Below the pieces are notes generated by a model. The model was not told the DNA's origin. It made no database searches and was given only the letters and a program-made list of their open reading frames with translations. A DNA stretch of 64,000 nt from positions 1 through 64,000 of the forward strand of contig CAJNYU010002278.1 in assembly GCA_905331475.1 (NCBI GenBank). The letters are read 5' to 3'. The stretch comes from Rotaria socialis (Eukaryota > Rotifera > Eurotatoria > Philodinida > Philodinidae). Position numbers and translations under genes: made by a program. Positions 48,801 to 61,500 of the stretch are shown piece after piece. Position 1 is the stretch's first letter. Each line of letters opens with the position of its first letter.

Positions 48801-50724
48801 TAAATATGAGATTTTTCTCACCTTTCTTTCTTTCTTTCTTTTCTTTTTTTTCTGTTTCCTTTTGTAAAACTAGTCTTCTTTGTGTCAGGCATCATTTTTT
48901 TTTATGTATACACAGTATATAATGTCTATTTATTGACGATTAAAAGTTCTTAGTTTGGAAATAAACGCATTCGTTAATAGTCGATTAGCCTCATCAAGCG
49001 AATGGCAATTGACTCGTTGTGTCACGTCTCAGCCATTTAATGTTTATATATACATATATAAAAGAAGGACGATAATCGTGTTAGAGCGAACTAATGAGAT
49101 AGTTAGGGTGTCGTTTGTTCTAAGCAGAAACAAAATGGGAGAATACCAGATTCTCGAAGCTTTATGTTGAAACAATTGTCTGGTTAATCGATATTGTCTG
49201 GAAAATAACGAGAAAATATTTTCTTTCTCTAATTGATTCATAAAAATATGGTTTGTTAAATAGTATTTTGTGTATATATTTCGTTAATTGTCTCTGTCTT
49301 TCTCATTTATCATTTTCTCCTACGTGATGAAGATACAACTATTAATTTTTCTGAATTGTATTGTTGTCACGCGCACATATTTTAAAATAAAAAAGTCAAT
49401 TGAAAGTTACTTTGAATGTATCAAACGTCAAAAATGTATCGACTCGAGTGAATAAATATTCAATTGACATGTGCATTGTCTGTCAACTACTTTATGAATG
49501 AAAAAAGAAAACAAGCGAGAGATGAAGAAATTAAAATTTTCGTATTTTGTTTTGTTTTTATTAATAAATCGTGACCATGTCTATTTATAGAGTGAGAAAA
49601 ACAGTGATTATTTAACTGTAAGAATAAATCAACCATTCTCTATATAAAAATCTTTTCCAATTCATTGAATCAAACGGTTATAGGAATTGATCAATGAACA
49701 TAACAACCGTTTGACATTTGACTGACGATGATATTCAATATGGGCAGATTTAATGATGTTGAAACAAAACAAAAAAAAAGGAGAAGAGCTTTCGACTGCA
49801 CGTTTGAATTCTTCACTTATATATATATATTGATCATACTCTTTAAACTCATCTGTTTTTCTTGATAATTGCGCTTCTTATGTATACATGTACATTCACA
49901 TATATCTGTGTTTGTTAAAAGAGGCCGATATCCGTTCTTGTTTTTTTCTTCGCTTCCTCTATTCGAGGCATCTGTGTAGAATAGTATTATGATGGATCTA
50001 GATCGTTTTCATCAAACGATTCACTTCCGTTAAAAGAATATCTAATATAGATCATCGAATCAATCATACTTAATGACACTTATTTTTTTCTTGTGTATGC
50101 GTATCAATCGTATTTGTTATTTGATTGATTTATTCACGAAAAACTTTTTTAAAAATCAATACCCAACAATACAAAATCAAGGATGAATTTGTCATTTTAC
50201 CTGGTGGGTAACTTGTCTAATTCGGATTTGTTAATATAGACGAATAATGATCATTTGATAGGCCCTCTTTTTAATTTTATTTTGATTGATATCCTCTATG
50301 TATTCCTATGGTCGTCATTAAAAAAAAAAAAAAGAGAAACTAGACGTAGTGGATATGATGATTAAAAATATATTTTTTTCTTCTTCCAAGTTAGCTACAG
50401 AAAAGCAATTTCCTTTGCTAGAAAAAAAATCCACATTTCCGTCATAGAAGCTAAGCTTCAGTTTCCTTTCGATTGATCGGAGAGAAAGAAAAAATAGTAA
50501 TAATCACCTTTTTCTTCTTGTTTCTCTTTCTCTCTCTCTCTCTCTGTTTCTCGGTTTTTTTTATTCGTCCAATAAATGATTTTCTTCGTCTTAGTTCAAT
50601 GCTCAGGCCAATGATATTTTTTTCCTTCTCTTCCAGTCGATCAAAAGAAGAAAAAAGCAAAAAAACTCCGAAATATGCAAATTTGATTTCACAAATTATA
50701 TCTTATTCATATATCTTACGAGTT
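48801..50724. other. Intergenic between the two Msx genes
   Basis: AT-rich with pyrimidine runs near 48825-48860 and a CT run at about 50524-50546. A long open frame from 50473 enters the second Msx gene but its first part is pyrimidine-encoded Phe/Leu/Ser and is not convincing protein. No RNA gene or transposon ends were seen. Shared Msx enhancers could lie here; nothing specific is visible. Confidence 0.45.
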
Positions 50725-51327
50725 ATGGAGCCACAAATTAAGAAAAGTAAACGTACAACGGACTTCAGTATACGTTCATTAATTGATTCGACAGGTAACG
50801 AAAGTCTTCAATATTCACCGACATCGTCAACAGATAGAAACAGTGTTACAGCACGATTGTCTTGGTTACCTGATGCTGATATAATTGACAAAGCACGTAA
50901 TAATGAATTACCAAAAATCAACGCTAAAATATGTTCATTACGTAAACACAAGCAAAATCGTAAGCCGCGAACACCATTTACAACATCACAATTACTTGCA
51001 TTAGAAAAGAAATTTCGTGATAAACAATATTTAACTATTGCTGAACGAGCTGAATTTTCAGCTTCGTTAAATTTAACTGAAACACAAGTTAAAGTATGTA
51101 TTCGACAGAATCGAGCTTCAATAGGGCACATAGGTTAACGAATTAAAATGAATTCTTTTTCTCCGTAGATTTGGTTTCAAAATCGTCGAGCAAAAGAAAA
51201 ACGTTTATCCGAAGCGGATACGGAAAAATTTCGTTTAATACAAATGAAAGAATATGCTACAAATATGTTTCATCATCATTCATTGTACAATTTTATTTCA
51301 CCGTCAACTACAACATGTTCATCATAA
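50725..51327 (+). CDS. Msx-class homeobox protein, copy 2 (175 residues)
   Basis: Two exons: 50725-51093 and 51169-51327 (176 codons). The homeodomain [20 protein letters not shown]...[34 protein letters not shown] is closer to canonical Msx than copy 1 in helix 1, and has the same 46/47 intron. [11 protein letters not shown] near the N-terminus is an EH1-like Groucho motif. Copy 1 has an extra intron just upstream of its homeodomain that is absent here. The start chosen is ATGGAGCCA; an in-frame ATG lies further upstream, at 50473, but the intervening residues are low-complexity. Tail residues [19 protein letters not shown] differ fully from copy 1. Confidence 0.93.
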
Positions 51328-52639
51328 ATGTAAAAAGCGACATTTTCGTTTTTATTTGAGAAACAAAATTCTAGTCAAAAAGAATTCAACGATTATTACC
51401 AATCGGCCATGGACAACGAACAAAATGAGAGTATTTGATAAGATAATTAACAAGTCATATCTATTGATATATCAATAGGAATAGGCAGATCTTAATTATT
51501 TCTAGTTTTGTTTCTCAATTTGTTCATGCTACACGTTTTTTTCTGTGTTTTTTTTTCATAATAATAATTATTATTGTAAGAGAAATCTTCATATTTTTGA
51601 CGTTTGGATTTTATTTTAATGATGCTTGATCAACTAAAATATGCGCCTAATTTATGCTGTCAATTGAATTGTGTGAATGTAAACGATCTGAACAACCTTT
51701 TGCTGACGACAAGCAGCCACACCCCATAGAAACTTTAACTATAACAACAGGCACGTCTCATTTGTGTTTATATCCAACAGAGTATATGAACTCTCCCTCT
51801 CTCTCTCTTACACATAAATACACACTAATCACCATCAATAGATCGAGTTTCGACCGAAAAATCATTTAGGCCAAAAGGTCAATATATCGAGTCAGATCTA
51901 TATGTGTCTATCGTATAGATATACACATTTGACATGTATACATTGTCTTGTTATTTTATTGTCAAATCGATGAGTATCTATTTGATTCGGCGAAGTTCAA
52001 AGACTTTAAATCAATTATGTCTCTCCTCCTATGTAATGAAATGATAGAGAGCATATGTTCTTAACGAAAAGAAACAATTATTCGGCGAATAGAGAGAAGA
52101 GAAAATATGAGCGAAGGTCTACTTCAGTGATTGAAAACAATAAATGGAGATATGATCATTAGAGAAATAAGATGAAGAAGAAAACAAGAGATGAAAAACG
52201 ACCATCCATGCATATCAGATTGTGATAGACGAAATTAACTCTGTTCATTGAATTTCGAACTTATTCAATATGAGAAAAATATCGCGGATCAAATATTGTC
52301 TGTATTATGTCTGATTGTTAATCGAATCATTAAATAGTATTTAACTTTGATCTTAAAATATTAACTAGATTCATCATTAGAAATTTATCAAGACATGACA
52401 CTGCTCTAGAAATATTACGAGTCTATGCTCGTATCATAGAGAGCGTTTTATTAATTATTATAATAAATCTCTATTGCACAAAGTAACCTTTTATCTTGAA
52501 GCTTCTCACAAAAAGAAAACTCTCTGTGGCTTAGATGTTTCATATTCTTGCATTTAAATAACCTATGAGATTATTTCTAGAAGAAAAACATTGAAAACTA
52601 TTGATTTATGTTATAAAAGTTTGCTTATCGACTTGCCCA
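51328..52639. other. Intergenic downstream of Msx copy 2
   Basis: AT-rich with the Msx 3' UTR at left. Nothing resembling a gene, RNA or element end was found. Confidence 0.5.
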
Positions 52640-53553
52640 AGCGTGACCGAATCACACTTTTTCATTTTGTATTTTGAATATCTCAACTTAATGAAATTGA
52701 ATGAAGCTGAAATTTTCAGAATATATATTCAAGTTTCATAGAATTCGAAGCTTCCGTGAGAATGTTATAATTAAAATATAGGTGCGTTACGGAATCACCA
52801 AAAATGGTCTTCCAGATTGAGTCCTATGTGAAGAACTGAAAAATGTAGTTCAACTAAAACTGCGACGAAAAAACTCTCAATAGGAAAGTTATCGTGGAGA
52901 TGGCATTCTATCAGTAGAAAAAAAGAAAATTTAAAGTATGTAAAATTATGCTTTTGAATAGTGGGAAAAGTTTCGTAACGGAGTCACCATTTTCGGCACG
53001 GAATCACTGTTCTAAAATGTTCATGTTTTTTTAGTGTCTATTTCTTAAGAAATTTATCTATAATCTCCAAAAATCAACACATTTGTATTACTCATAGAGA
53101 TGTACAAAATGAGTGTCGATTCAGGTCATCGGGACTGGGACTGGTACCGAAAGCATTAAGTGTACCGAGGTCAGAACCCAAAAAACGTAACTATACCATG
53201 GCTGAGACCTAGACCAAAGCAAAAGTGGTCCCGCCAAGAGGAAGACAGTGAGACTTTCGTACTCCGGAGTTCAGGTGAAGTAGGGGAGGAGTACAGTAAA
53301 GTAGACCTAAGTTACAGCTGTAGTAAAGAAATAAAAAATATGAGCATTGAAGAAACATAAAAAATGTGAGAAAATAATGCTGAAACATGTTTTTCTAAAT
53401 AGACACAGGGTGTAGATTAGTTAGAATCACATGGCCGGAATAAAAAATGAAACTTCACTCGGACAAAGATCAGAATCACAATAAATGTGCCGGGACTTTG
53501 GTCGGGATAGGGACCAAAAATAATGTTGCCGCGCGTATTTCTAATCAGAGTTG

Positions 53554-53641
53554 GTCAAGTCAAGTCAAGTCAAGTCAAGTCAAGTCAAGTCAAGTCAGAT
53601 TAAGTCAAGTCAAACCAGTCAAGTCAAGTCTTGACTTGACA
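53554..53641. repeat. (TCAAG)n pentanucleotide array ending in an inverted copy
   Basis: About fifteen tcaag units run in tandem, with two interruptions, and the array ends by turning into cttgacttgac, its own inverse. The last 20 or so bases can therefore fold as a hairpin. Confidence 0.9.
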
Positions 53642-53825
53642 TAATAAAAAAAAACAATTTTCTATTTTTGGACGAATTTACTGTTTTCTATGAATTTTCC
53701 AGATTTTTAAATTTTAAATTTTGTGATCTTTGATTGTGTGATTTTTTTAATGTTGAGTGAGAATACACCACGGTCAGGAAACAATAAAAGAGAAAATTTA
53801 TTTATCTGCGTAAATATAATGCGCA

Positions 53826-53933
53826 CAGAACAACAAAAGAAAAGAACATCAATTGTTGCAAGATAAGTACAATTGGAATCCAATTACACATATCTTGTAA
53901 CAATTCGTTTTCTTTTCTTTCTTATCTGTTCTG
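53826..53933. repeat. Short hairpin or MITE-like inverted repeat
   Basis: Arms of about 40 bases at 53826-53864 and 53892-53933 are inverse copies at roughly 80 percent identity (outer cagaac, inner ttgcaagat and atcttgtaa). About 27 bases separate them. No clear target duplication was found. Confidence 0.55.
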
Positions 53934-54450
53934 CACGCGGCACTGTAACAATCGATAAGTGCTATACAGACTTGTGACTTGGAAAATCTCTGACTTGCCC
54001 AGCTCTGTCGAGAGAAGCCATTTTACATTGATCATTCTGATAAAGTGAAAACTGTATTTCAGAAGTATAAGATACATATCAGATATCACCCATAAATGGC
54101 ATCTTCAATTGCGGTAATAAAAATAACTTCAAACCGTCAGAAATCAACTTTGGAATTAAGTAGTGAGGCTCTAGAATCCCATTACCTATATAAGAAATAT
54201 AGCTAAGATGCAATATAAGAGAAAAACAATGTTTCTAATTTTTTTTAGGAAAATGTACTTGTACAACCCAAAGGTGATTCCGCCACGCTCTCTATAACGA
54301 ACCAGAGATTTTTATCAAAAGCCAACAATTTCTGTGGATAGAGCAGAAAAAATCAGCGTTAGAGCGCGCATTCATAGAATCATAAATATCTTGCTTTCGG
54401 TTAAGAGTGAGTTACAGCATATTTTCGTTACGGAATCACAATCAAAAATG

Positions 54451-55251
54451 GGCTACTTTTGAAGTATAAATATTTTTCTTCAGGAACAACAATATCTGGA
54501 TCTCTTCTTATAGTTAAAGAGTCTGCTCTACATAGTTCTACAAGATGTGATCGGCCCTGAAAAATATCATATTTGTCTGCATGGAAAAACACAAAATAAA
54601 ACATCTTGATGAATATGTATATTCATCAATACAAAGTAATACTTGTTGAATAATATTTTCCCCTCTACAATATCTACAGCTACTGAGATACAACGTACAC
54701 TTCTGTGTACTATCGATGATGCTGTACAAGATGGTTATATTTATTTTACTCAATTTTAAAGTTCAACTTTGCTTACATAGGTGGGCCGTTACGTGGACAA
54801 GTCGTTATTATTTCGAGAATAGACGTCTTTCTCTCTTTCGAGGTAGCTCAAACAGCTAAGCCATAGTATCTATCAATATTTTTTTGTTGATAGATTTTTT
54901 AATAAAGTATACCTTTTGTATCCGAGATAATATCTCAAATGTACGATCAAAAGATACAAATCAGCTCCTATATTGGTACTCAAATTTTGGTTTTTATTCA
55001 GTAGAGAATTTGAAGTAGAGTCTTTGAAGATGAAATTTCACTCCTCACTATTAATATCAGATAAGTGCCGATTACAAGAAATAAAGAAGGAAATAAGTTT
55101 ATTCCACGAATAATAACTTTTTTTTTTATTGTGTTTTGTTTTTTGTTTAATCAACATCATGATATACATACAGAATGAACGATAACAAACAAGGAAAAAA
55201 ACGAAGGAATTCTCAAAAGAACATCATTATATAACAGGTGACATATTCATC
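54451..55251. other. Intergenic, 3' side of the hnRNP gene
   Basis: AT-rich. The right end should be the hnRNP 3' UTR (minus strand). No gene or element boundaries were recognised. Confidence 0.5.
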
Positions 55252-56495
55252 TTAATTCCATGAAGTCCACGATGGACCTGGGCCTCCTCCTCGATTGCCA
55301 CCGCCACCGCCACCGCCGCTACCACGTCCTCGACCACCACCACTACCACGACCATTATAAGGTGCATAGCCACGACCACCACCGCCGCCGCCGCCGCCGC
55401 CGCCACCGCCGCTGCCACCCATATTTCCCCGTCGCATAGGTCCACCAACACTTTGTTGACCATATCTTAATATAAAATCATTTAGTAAAAAAACATCAAG
55501 TGTTAAACCTACCCTTGACCAAATGAAGTCCAATTACCATTGCCTTCATTAAAATTCGATCCATAACCATTAAAATTATTATTCTGCATTTGTCCAAATG
55601 GATCATTCATATTATCTTGTGGATAATTATTATAACCACCATCATAGTTCGGTCTAGATGTTGATGGTGGTCCTTGTCGAGGAGGTCGACTATTACCTGA
55701 ACGTTGTGTTGCATCTCTTGATTGAGCTTTTTGGACATCTAATTGCCGACCACATACAATATGACTTTTTTCTAGTATAATTTTATCCACCGGATCATAA
55801 CTATTTATAAACAAACACAAAAATACCCTAGAATAAGTATATAAGAAAGCAGAAAGTAACGTACTCATCAAATTCAACAAAACCATATCTACAGAGAAAG
55901 AAAAAAACAATCATTAGAATATGAATTTATGTAAAAACAAACCCCCGATATTGCCCATCACGATCTTTCATAACAACAACATCTGTTATTGAACCAAATT
56001 TAGTAAAGTAATCTTTAAGATCGTTCTCCGTTATTGGATCTTTAACACCGCCTAAATAAAGTTTTTTTACTGATAATTGCATATTTGGTTTGTGAGTCTC
56101 TTCACGAGGAATCTGAATCAATGAAAAATGAAATTATAAATAATAAAAAATTATTTTATTTACTGCACGTTTGGGTTCAACAATACGATTATCAAGTGTA
56201 TGTGGTCTTGATTGCATGACAGCGTCAACACTTGACGGATCAGTAAATGTAACAAAACCAAAGCCACGTGAATGGCCATCACGATCACGTAAGATCGTTG
56301 CTTCTCTAAAAACAAGATTTTAATTCGTACGCATATAAAACTAATAAATTAAACTTACATAACTGAACCAAATTTTGTCCAATATTCACGAAATGCATTC
56401 TCGTCAATATTGTATGATAAACTACCAATAAAAACTTTACGTTTTTGTTCGGGTTCAAGATCTTGATTCTGCTTCATAGGTTCGATGTCAGCCAT
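55252..56495 (-). CDS. hnRNP A/B-type RNA-binding protein with two RRMs and a Gly-rich tail (324 residues)
   Basis: Six exons on the minus strand: 56495-56359, 56305-56164, 56112-55943, 55888-55865, 55800-55513 and 55465-55252 (325 codons). RRM1 has RNP2 KVFIGSLSY and RNP1 RGFGFVTF. The inter-RRM linker VEPKRAIPREE is diagnostic of hnRNP A/B. RRM2 has KKLYLGGVK and RGYGFVEFDDYDPVDKIIL. The tail is Asn/Gly/Tyr-rich, with an FGQGYGQ region and long poly-Gly broken by RGG/RGS. A 24-base microexon inside RRM2 encodes the core of RNP1, so skipping it would disable that RRM. The family controls splicing, export and stability of mRNA in nucleus and cytoplasm. The poly-Gly is encoded by a GCC/CCG-rich tract near 55300-55420, an island of high GC in this AT-rich DNA. 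Confidence 0.95.
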
Positions 56496-58596
56496 GATAA
56501 GTAGAAAAATAGAAGACTAAATTTCTACAATAGACATTTATATCAAATGAAATCTTATCCAGTAAATCAAAAACAAAATTTCTCAAAGCTAACTGAACAT
56601 ATAAAAAAAGTTTTTGTTTTTATTATTTTAATGTAAAACATAAATTAAATGACAAGATAGATATACTTTTCTTTTTGACTCATGCTGCTCAATCATTTTC
56701 AATAGTTGATCTTCTCATATTCGAAGTCAAAACATATCGAAAAATAGAGAAGAATAAATTTGTTATTTAACATCACTCAATATGTACAATCCTACAAAAT
56801 AAAAAGATGACTTTTGGTATAAAAGAAATTTTGTATATGCTCAATGAAGAAAAAGAACCTGCCTGCTAGTTAGCATTATATGCATTTTGATCTTGTATAT
56901 TAACTTACAAGCTCTTCTTTTCGTTCATGATTTGTTTAATATTTTAGATAACCATCGTTCATCCATTTGCTTACGAATAAAACTGAAGTACGACACCAAC
57001 TAAAATAAGATCCATCTAGAAAATATAAAAATTTAATTAAACTTATGATATTTGAATCCGAGTAATTCTATTTTAAGTCTCATATAGTCAACCTCAAAAG
57101 CCTGATATATATTTATTAGGTAACCCATGACTACTTGCAGAAGAAATCATGATTCAACCGCAAGACTTTTTCAAGGCCATTCACATCGAGGTACCGGTTC
57201 GAATATATTTTTTAACAATTGATGAGTCTCTTTTTTCTTCTTCACATATTCATTAGTTCAATAATACTTTCAAAACGTGAACACAATAGCCTCCGGATAG
57301 TTTTTGGCCGTGATACATTTCCTATTCACGAATAACAAAAATAATCTAAACTTATTCTGTTTTTTTTCTTTTATCATATTCAACTATATAGACAAATAAA
57401 ACAAAAAAAATTGAAGATTTTTCTCGTTTATGTATATATATATATATATATTCCAATTTAGAATTTATTCGAATCAACAGTAATAGTAGTAATAGCACGC
57501 GTTCTCGTTTTTCACATAAATATTCTCAAGAAACTGTTATAGTAGTGTAATGGCATAAGTAGTTATAAGAGTAATAGCAAGTTAAACGAAAGAGAAAAAA
57601 ACTTAAGGACATTGAGTAAACAAAAAAAAGTTACGTATGATCGCGAGATACATTCTAAGTAGTAGTAGTAATATAACGAAAGAAAGAAAACATTAGCAGC
57701 ACCACAAGATCCAGTGTTGCACCATAAAGAAAGAAAAGAAAACGACGCAACATTCTAGTTTCTTTTTGTGTTTTAAAGACGTATCAACTAATAATAAACA
57801 GACCATTGGCTACATAGAATTTCATGATTTGACAAAAAAAAACAAACGAGTAAGAAAAAGAAAAGAAAAGAAAAGAAAACAAGAACCAAGACATACGTGA
57901 CAAGTTGCATAGACAAAATAGAACCCTAAATCATAAACGAAAGGAGCGTATATGTATACCATGAAACGAATAGAAAAATATCGAGACTAGATAGAGTAGA
58001 CAAAACAAAGAAGAAAAGGGCAAAAACAAAATGAAAAATTACGGACCGGAGTGAACAAAGTCAGAAGGAAGAGACGGGGGGCGGGAGGGGTCAGTCGATG
58101 GTAACATTTCTTACTCTTTATATGGTTTGCTTGCTCTTCTTTTTCTTTTTCTTCTCTCTCTCTTTCTCGGTTTCTAGCACACACCGGAACTATACGCATA
58201 TAATAAACACTGTTCGAATAATATATAATTTCTCTTTTTTTCCTTTGTGTTTTCTGATCTATGTTATCACCGGCATCATAAACAGAAACACAAACGATAA
58301 TGATGGTATTGACTGAAATGATGGAAAAAATACTGCCATAAAAGACAACGCAAGACTAACGGGCTCACTGTTCTCAAATAAAAAAGAGAAAAGGCCATTC
58401 TACAAAAAAGGTAAGAAATACTGTTCACTAGTACATCAGATTAAACTGTACAAATTCACATAAACATGTAGAACTAGAGGCCAAAAACACGCACACGCAC
58501 ACACACAAAAACAGAAACTAAAATATTCGTATTGCCAATGAAAAAAGAAGAAAAGAAATGTTCTACAGATCAATTTGTTTCCAACTGGTCGTCTTT
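56496..58596. other. Intergenic between hnRNP and zinc-finger genes
   Basis: The left part is the 5' flank of the hnRNP gene, and the right part includes the 3' UTR of the zinc-finger gene (minus strand). TA runs occur near 57434-57450, and purine-rich tracts at 57590-58080. A short G-rich run lies at 58075-58090. No gene is supported. Confidence 0.5.
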
Positions 58597-61500
58597 TTAA
58601 TCACTATCAACTTGCGCATTAGACATTGAAGGTGATGGAACATCACCTGCTGATGATGAACCATCATCGGATGGTATCATAAGTGCTGATGGAACATCAT
58701 CATACGATTCACCTTTCATATCGTTAGATAACGATGTTGCTGAGCCAGGAAGAAGTGAATTCGGTGTTGTTAAACCACGAGATGCTGAATGAACTGTTCG
58801 TGCATGACGTCTTAAACTATTTGAATGACGAAATGCTTTACCGCAATGTTGACAAGTAAATGGCTTTAAAGAAAAAAAAGAAAGAAATATATGCAAAACT
58901 AAATATTTTTTCCTTCTCTATAGTTATGAAATTATACTTTAACACCACTATGAATTCGTAGATGGCAACTTAAATTTCCTTGTTGACCAAAACGTTTATT
59001 ACAAATTGGACATTCGAATGGCTAAAATACTAAGCTGCTTTTTTTAATGTTAATCAAAAGTGAAACTAAACCTTCTTCTTGCTATGTTCTTTTGTGTGAG
59101 TTTCTAAATCAGCGAACACAGGAAAAACTTTCTCACAATGTTGACACTAAAATATAGAAATAGTTTTATTTTAAAAACTGTTATTTTATTTTGCTTCTGC
59201 ATACTTTGAAACCAGTATTTGTAATTTTTTGATTCCCATGTTCATTGATAATATGTTTCTTAATAGAATCATCATTAACTCCACAAATCCAGCATTGTTT
59301 TTCATTTTTTGCATGCGTTTGACAATGAAGTAATAGGTTTTTATCACTGAATAATACTTTGCCGCATTCTGAACATGAACGTGGATCTAATTTACGTTGT
59401 TGCCGTTGATTTGTATTGACATTACTATCATCATTCATGGTTGTTTGATGATGATTTGGTGATAATAAATCATTTGTTGTTTGTGTTAAGTTCATCAATG
59501 AAGCATTATTTTGTGTATTTGTAGAATCATATTGACCAGTTGTTGCAAGACGTTGTCGTTTTGCTATTGTCGAATGACGATTAAACGATGATGAAAGAGA
59601 TACAGACGAATCATTCGGTGTCGTAATCTCTTTAGAATCTAGAGAGTTTTGTTTTATTACAAAAAAAAGATATTAGCTAAAAAATTCTTTTTTTTCTCGT
59701 ATTGCATCAGAGGGATCAAAGCTTGCAAATTTGAATAATTAGCAACATGATTTATGTTCAGATTATTCTCCAAAATCATCAATTGCAATATGAGAAATAT
59801 TATTTATGTGCTTACCTTCATTAACATGTTGGTGAAATTGTGCTGGACTGTCATTTTCATTTTTGCGATTTATCTAAACACAAGAAATCGTTTACCCCAA
59901 GTGTAGGTTCGAACCTCTCAACAATCATTCTTAACCAATGGACTATTTTCATCACTTTGCTACAAGGCTTACTGATTCGATTACAATGGTAACAAGGACT
60001 TCTGTATAATGATAAGAATTAAACCTTTCATATACAAATGTCTACTTAAAATTCAGCACTGAACAAGGTCTTACACACTTGGTAACAACTACAACATTTG
60101 AACGAATATTTATCATTAAAAATTAGATTCTAACCTATCTTCTTAGAGAAAATTAAACTTTTAAATTCATCGGCCCCAAAGTTACATATTTGAGGAGTTC
60201 ATCAGCATCAGAAAAATATTTTCGGACAAAAGGCCAGATTTTACACCAGCGATTGATCCTTCTCGTTCCGAAAATTTTCGACACCAAAACTCAATTGATA
60301 TGTCTTCTCATAGAAATACATTTTGTGACAGTGATTGCTTCTCTTTCTCAAAAGTCACATGAAAAAAAAATAGGAATTAATTTCTGACCCTTCGAAAATA
60401 TCTGACTACTCTGTGAAAACCTTCGATTCTATAGAAAATCAATATTTAAGGGCAACTAGAGTTTTTTGTACTATAATAAAATTTTGCATACCACAAGATT
60501 ATGAACATCTGGTGATGCTAAAACACGATTTGTTGTTTGAGGACCTTTTAATGTTAATTCTAATGGATGATCAGTGTGCTCTTGATTATTCATATTATCA
60601 GCCGAATTACTAATTAATTCATGTTTGTTTGTTGGCGATATCTAAATGAGAAAAGAAATAACAAGAATATTTTATTTTATTTAACATCTCAAATTTATAC
60701 ATCGCCATTATTATTTGCTGGCCGATAATTTGTAATGACACGTTTTTCTGGTGTTGATTTTCGTTTTCTACCGCTACCACCTTGTTTATTATTTGTTGTA
60801 CTTAACGATATGGGTGCAATGTTAGCTTTCATTGGGTTTGTTGAAATCGCAGCTTGTGTAGCTGCTCGTGGATCATTGAAGAATTTTAATAAATTTCGTT
60901 GCAAATTAGCAAATGTACTCAACATTCCATCAACATGATTATTTTGACCTGTAGGGAGCGACCCATCGAAAGCGGCACTGGTCATCATCTGCGCAAGACG
61001 TAATTGAAGAATATTCGCATTTGTTTCTTGAAGTAAACTCATTGTTGGATCTGATGGACGCATCGATGATGCATTAAAAACTAATTCAGATAAATTCTTA
61101 GCTTTAGACTTTTTCAATTTTGTTTTTGGATTTGAAACTAAACCAACTTCATCGTCATCGTCGTCATCATCTTCAGCATCGTCATCTTCATCATCATTGC
61201 ACGGACCATTATTAGTAGTAGTCTTACATGTTAAATTAATTCGTTGAAGATTTGACAGAGATTCACCACCTGACGATGATGATGAAGTAAAATCAAGAGG
61301 TTTCGACTGATCAGAAATTATTTTATTGGCTGATACAATTGGTTTTGTTGTATCATCATTGTCTTCATCAGATTCCTATTATATAAAAAAGAACATTATG
61401 TTTACTTTTCTATATGATAGAATGAAATCCTTATACAAATGTATATATTTTTACTTTTTTCCACGCCTACTTCCGTTGTTTGACCAGGAAGGAAGCACAC

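Larger units (their letters stand above)
52640..54450. repeat. Repeat-rich block with dispersed GGAATCAC motifs and a pentamer satellite
   Basis: A motif of the form cGTTACGGAATCAC occurs in variants near 52649, 52785, 52974, 52996, 54273 (minus strand) and 54425. The first and fifth copies face each other as GCGTGACCGAATCAC and the inverse of GCGTGGCGGAATCAC. Between them lie GGGACT-rich sequence (about 53125-53530), a pentamer array and a hairpin. This is probably one or more decayed transposons with nested insertions. I could not assign a superfamily. Confidence 0.5.

Noticed and set aside
50473-50724. N-terminal extension of Msx copy 2
   Set aside because: The upstream frame is pyrimidine-tract Phe/Leu/Ser and lacks similarity to Msx N-termini; the Met at 50725 is followed by a plausible EH1-containing start.
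55227-55463. Ala/Val-rich frame on the minus strand beside the hnRNP tail
   Set aside because: It is a shadow of the GGC-type Gly repeats read in another frame.
57190-57215. B-box-like ccggttcgaata
   Set aside because: No A-box at proper spacing and no cloverleaf; treated as chance.
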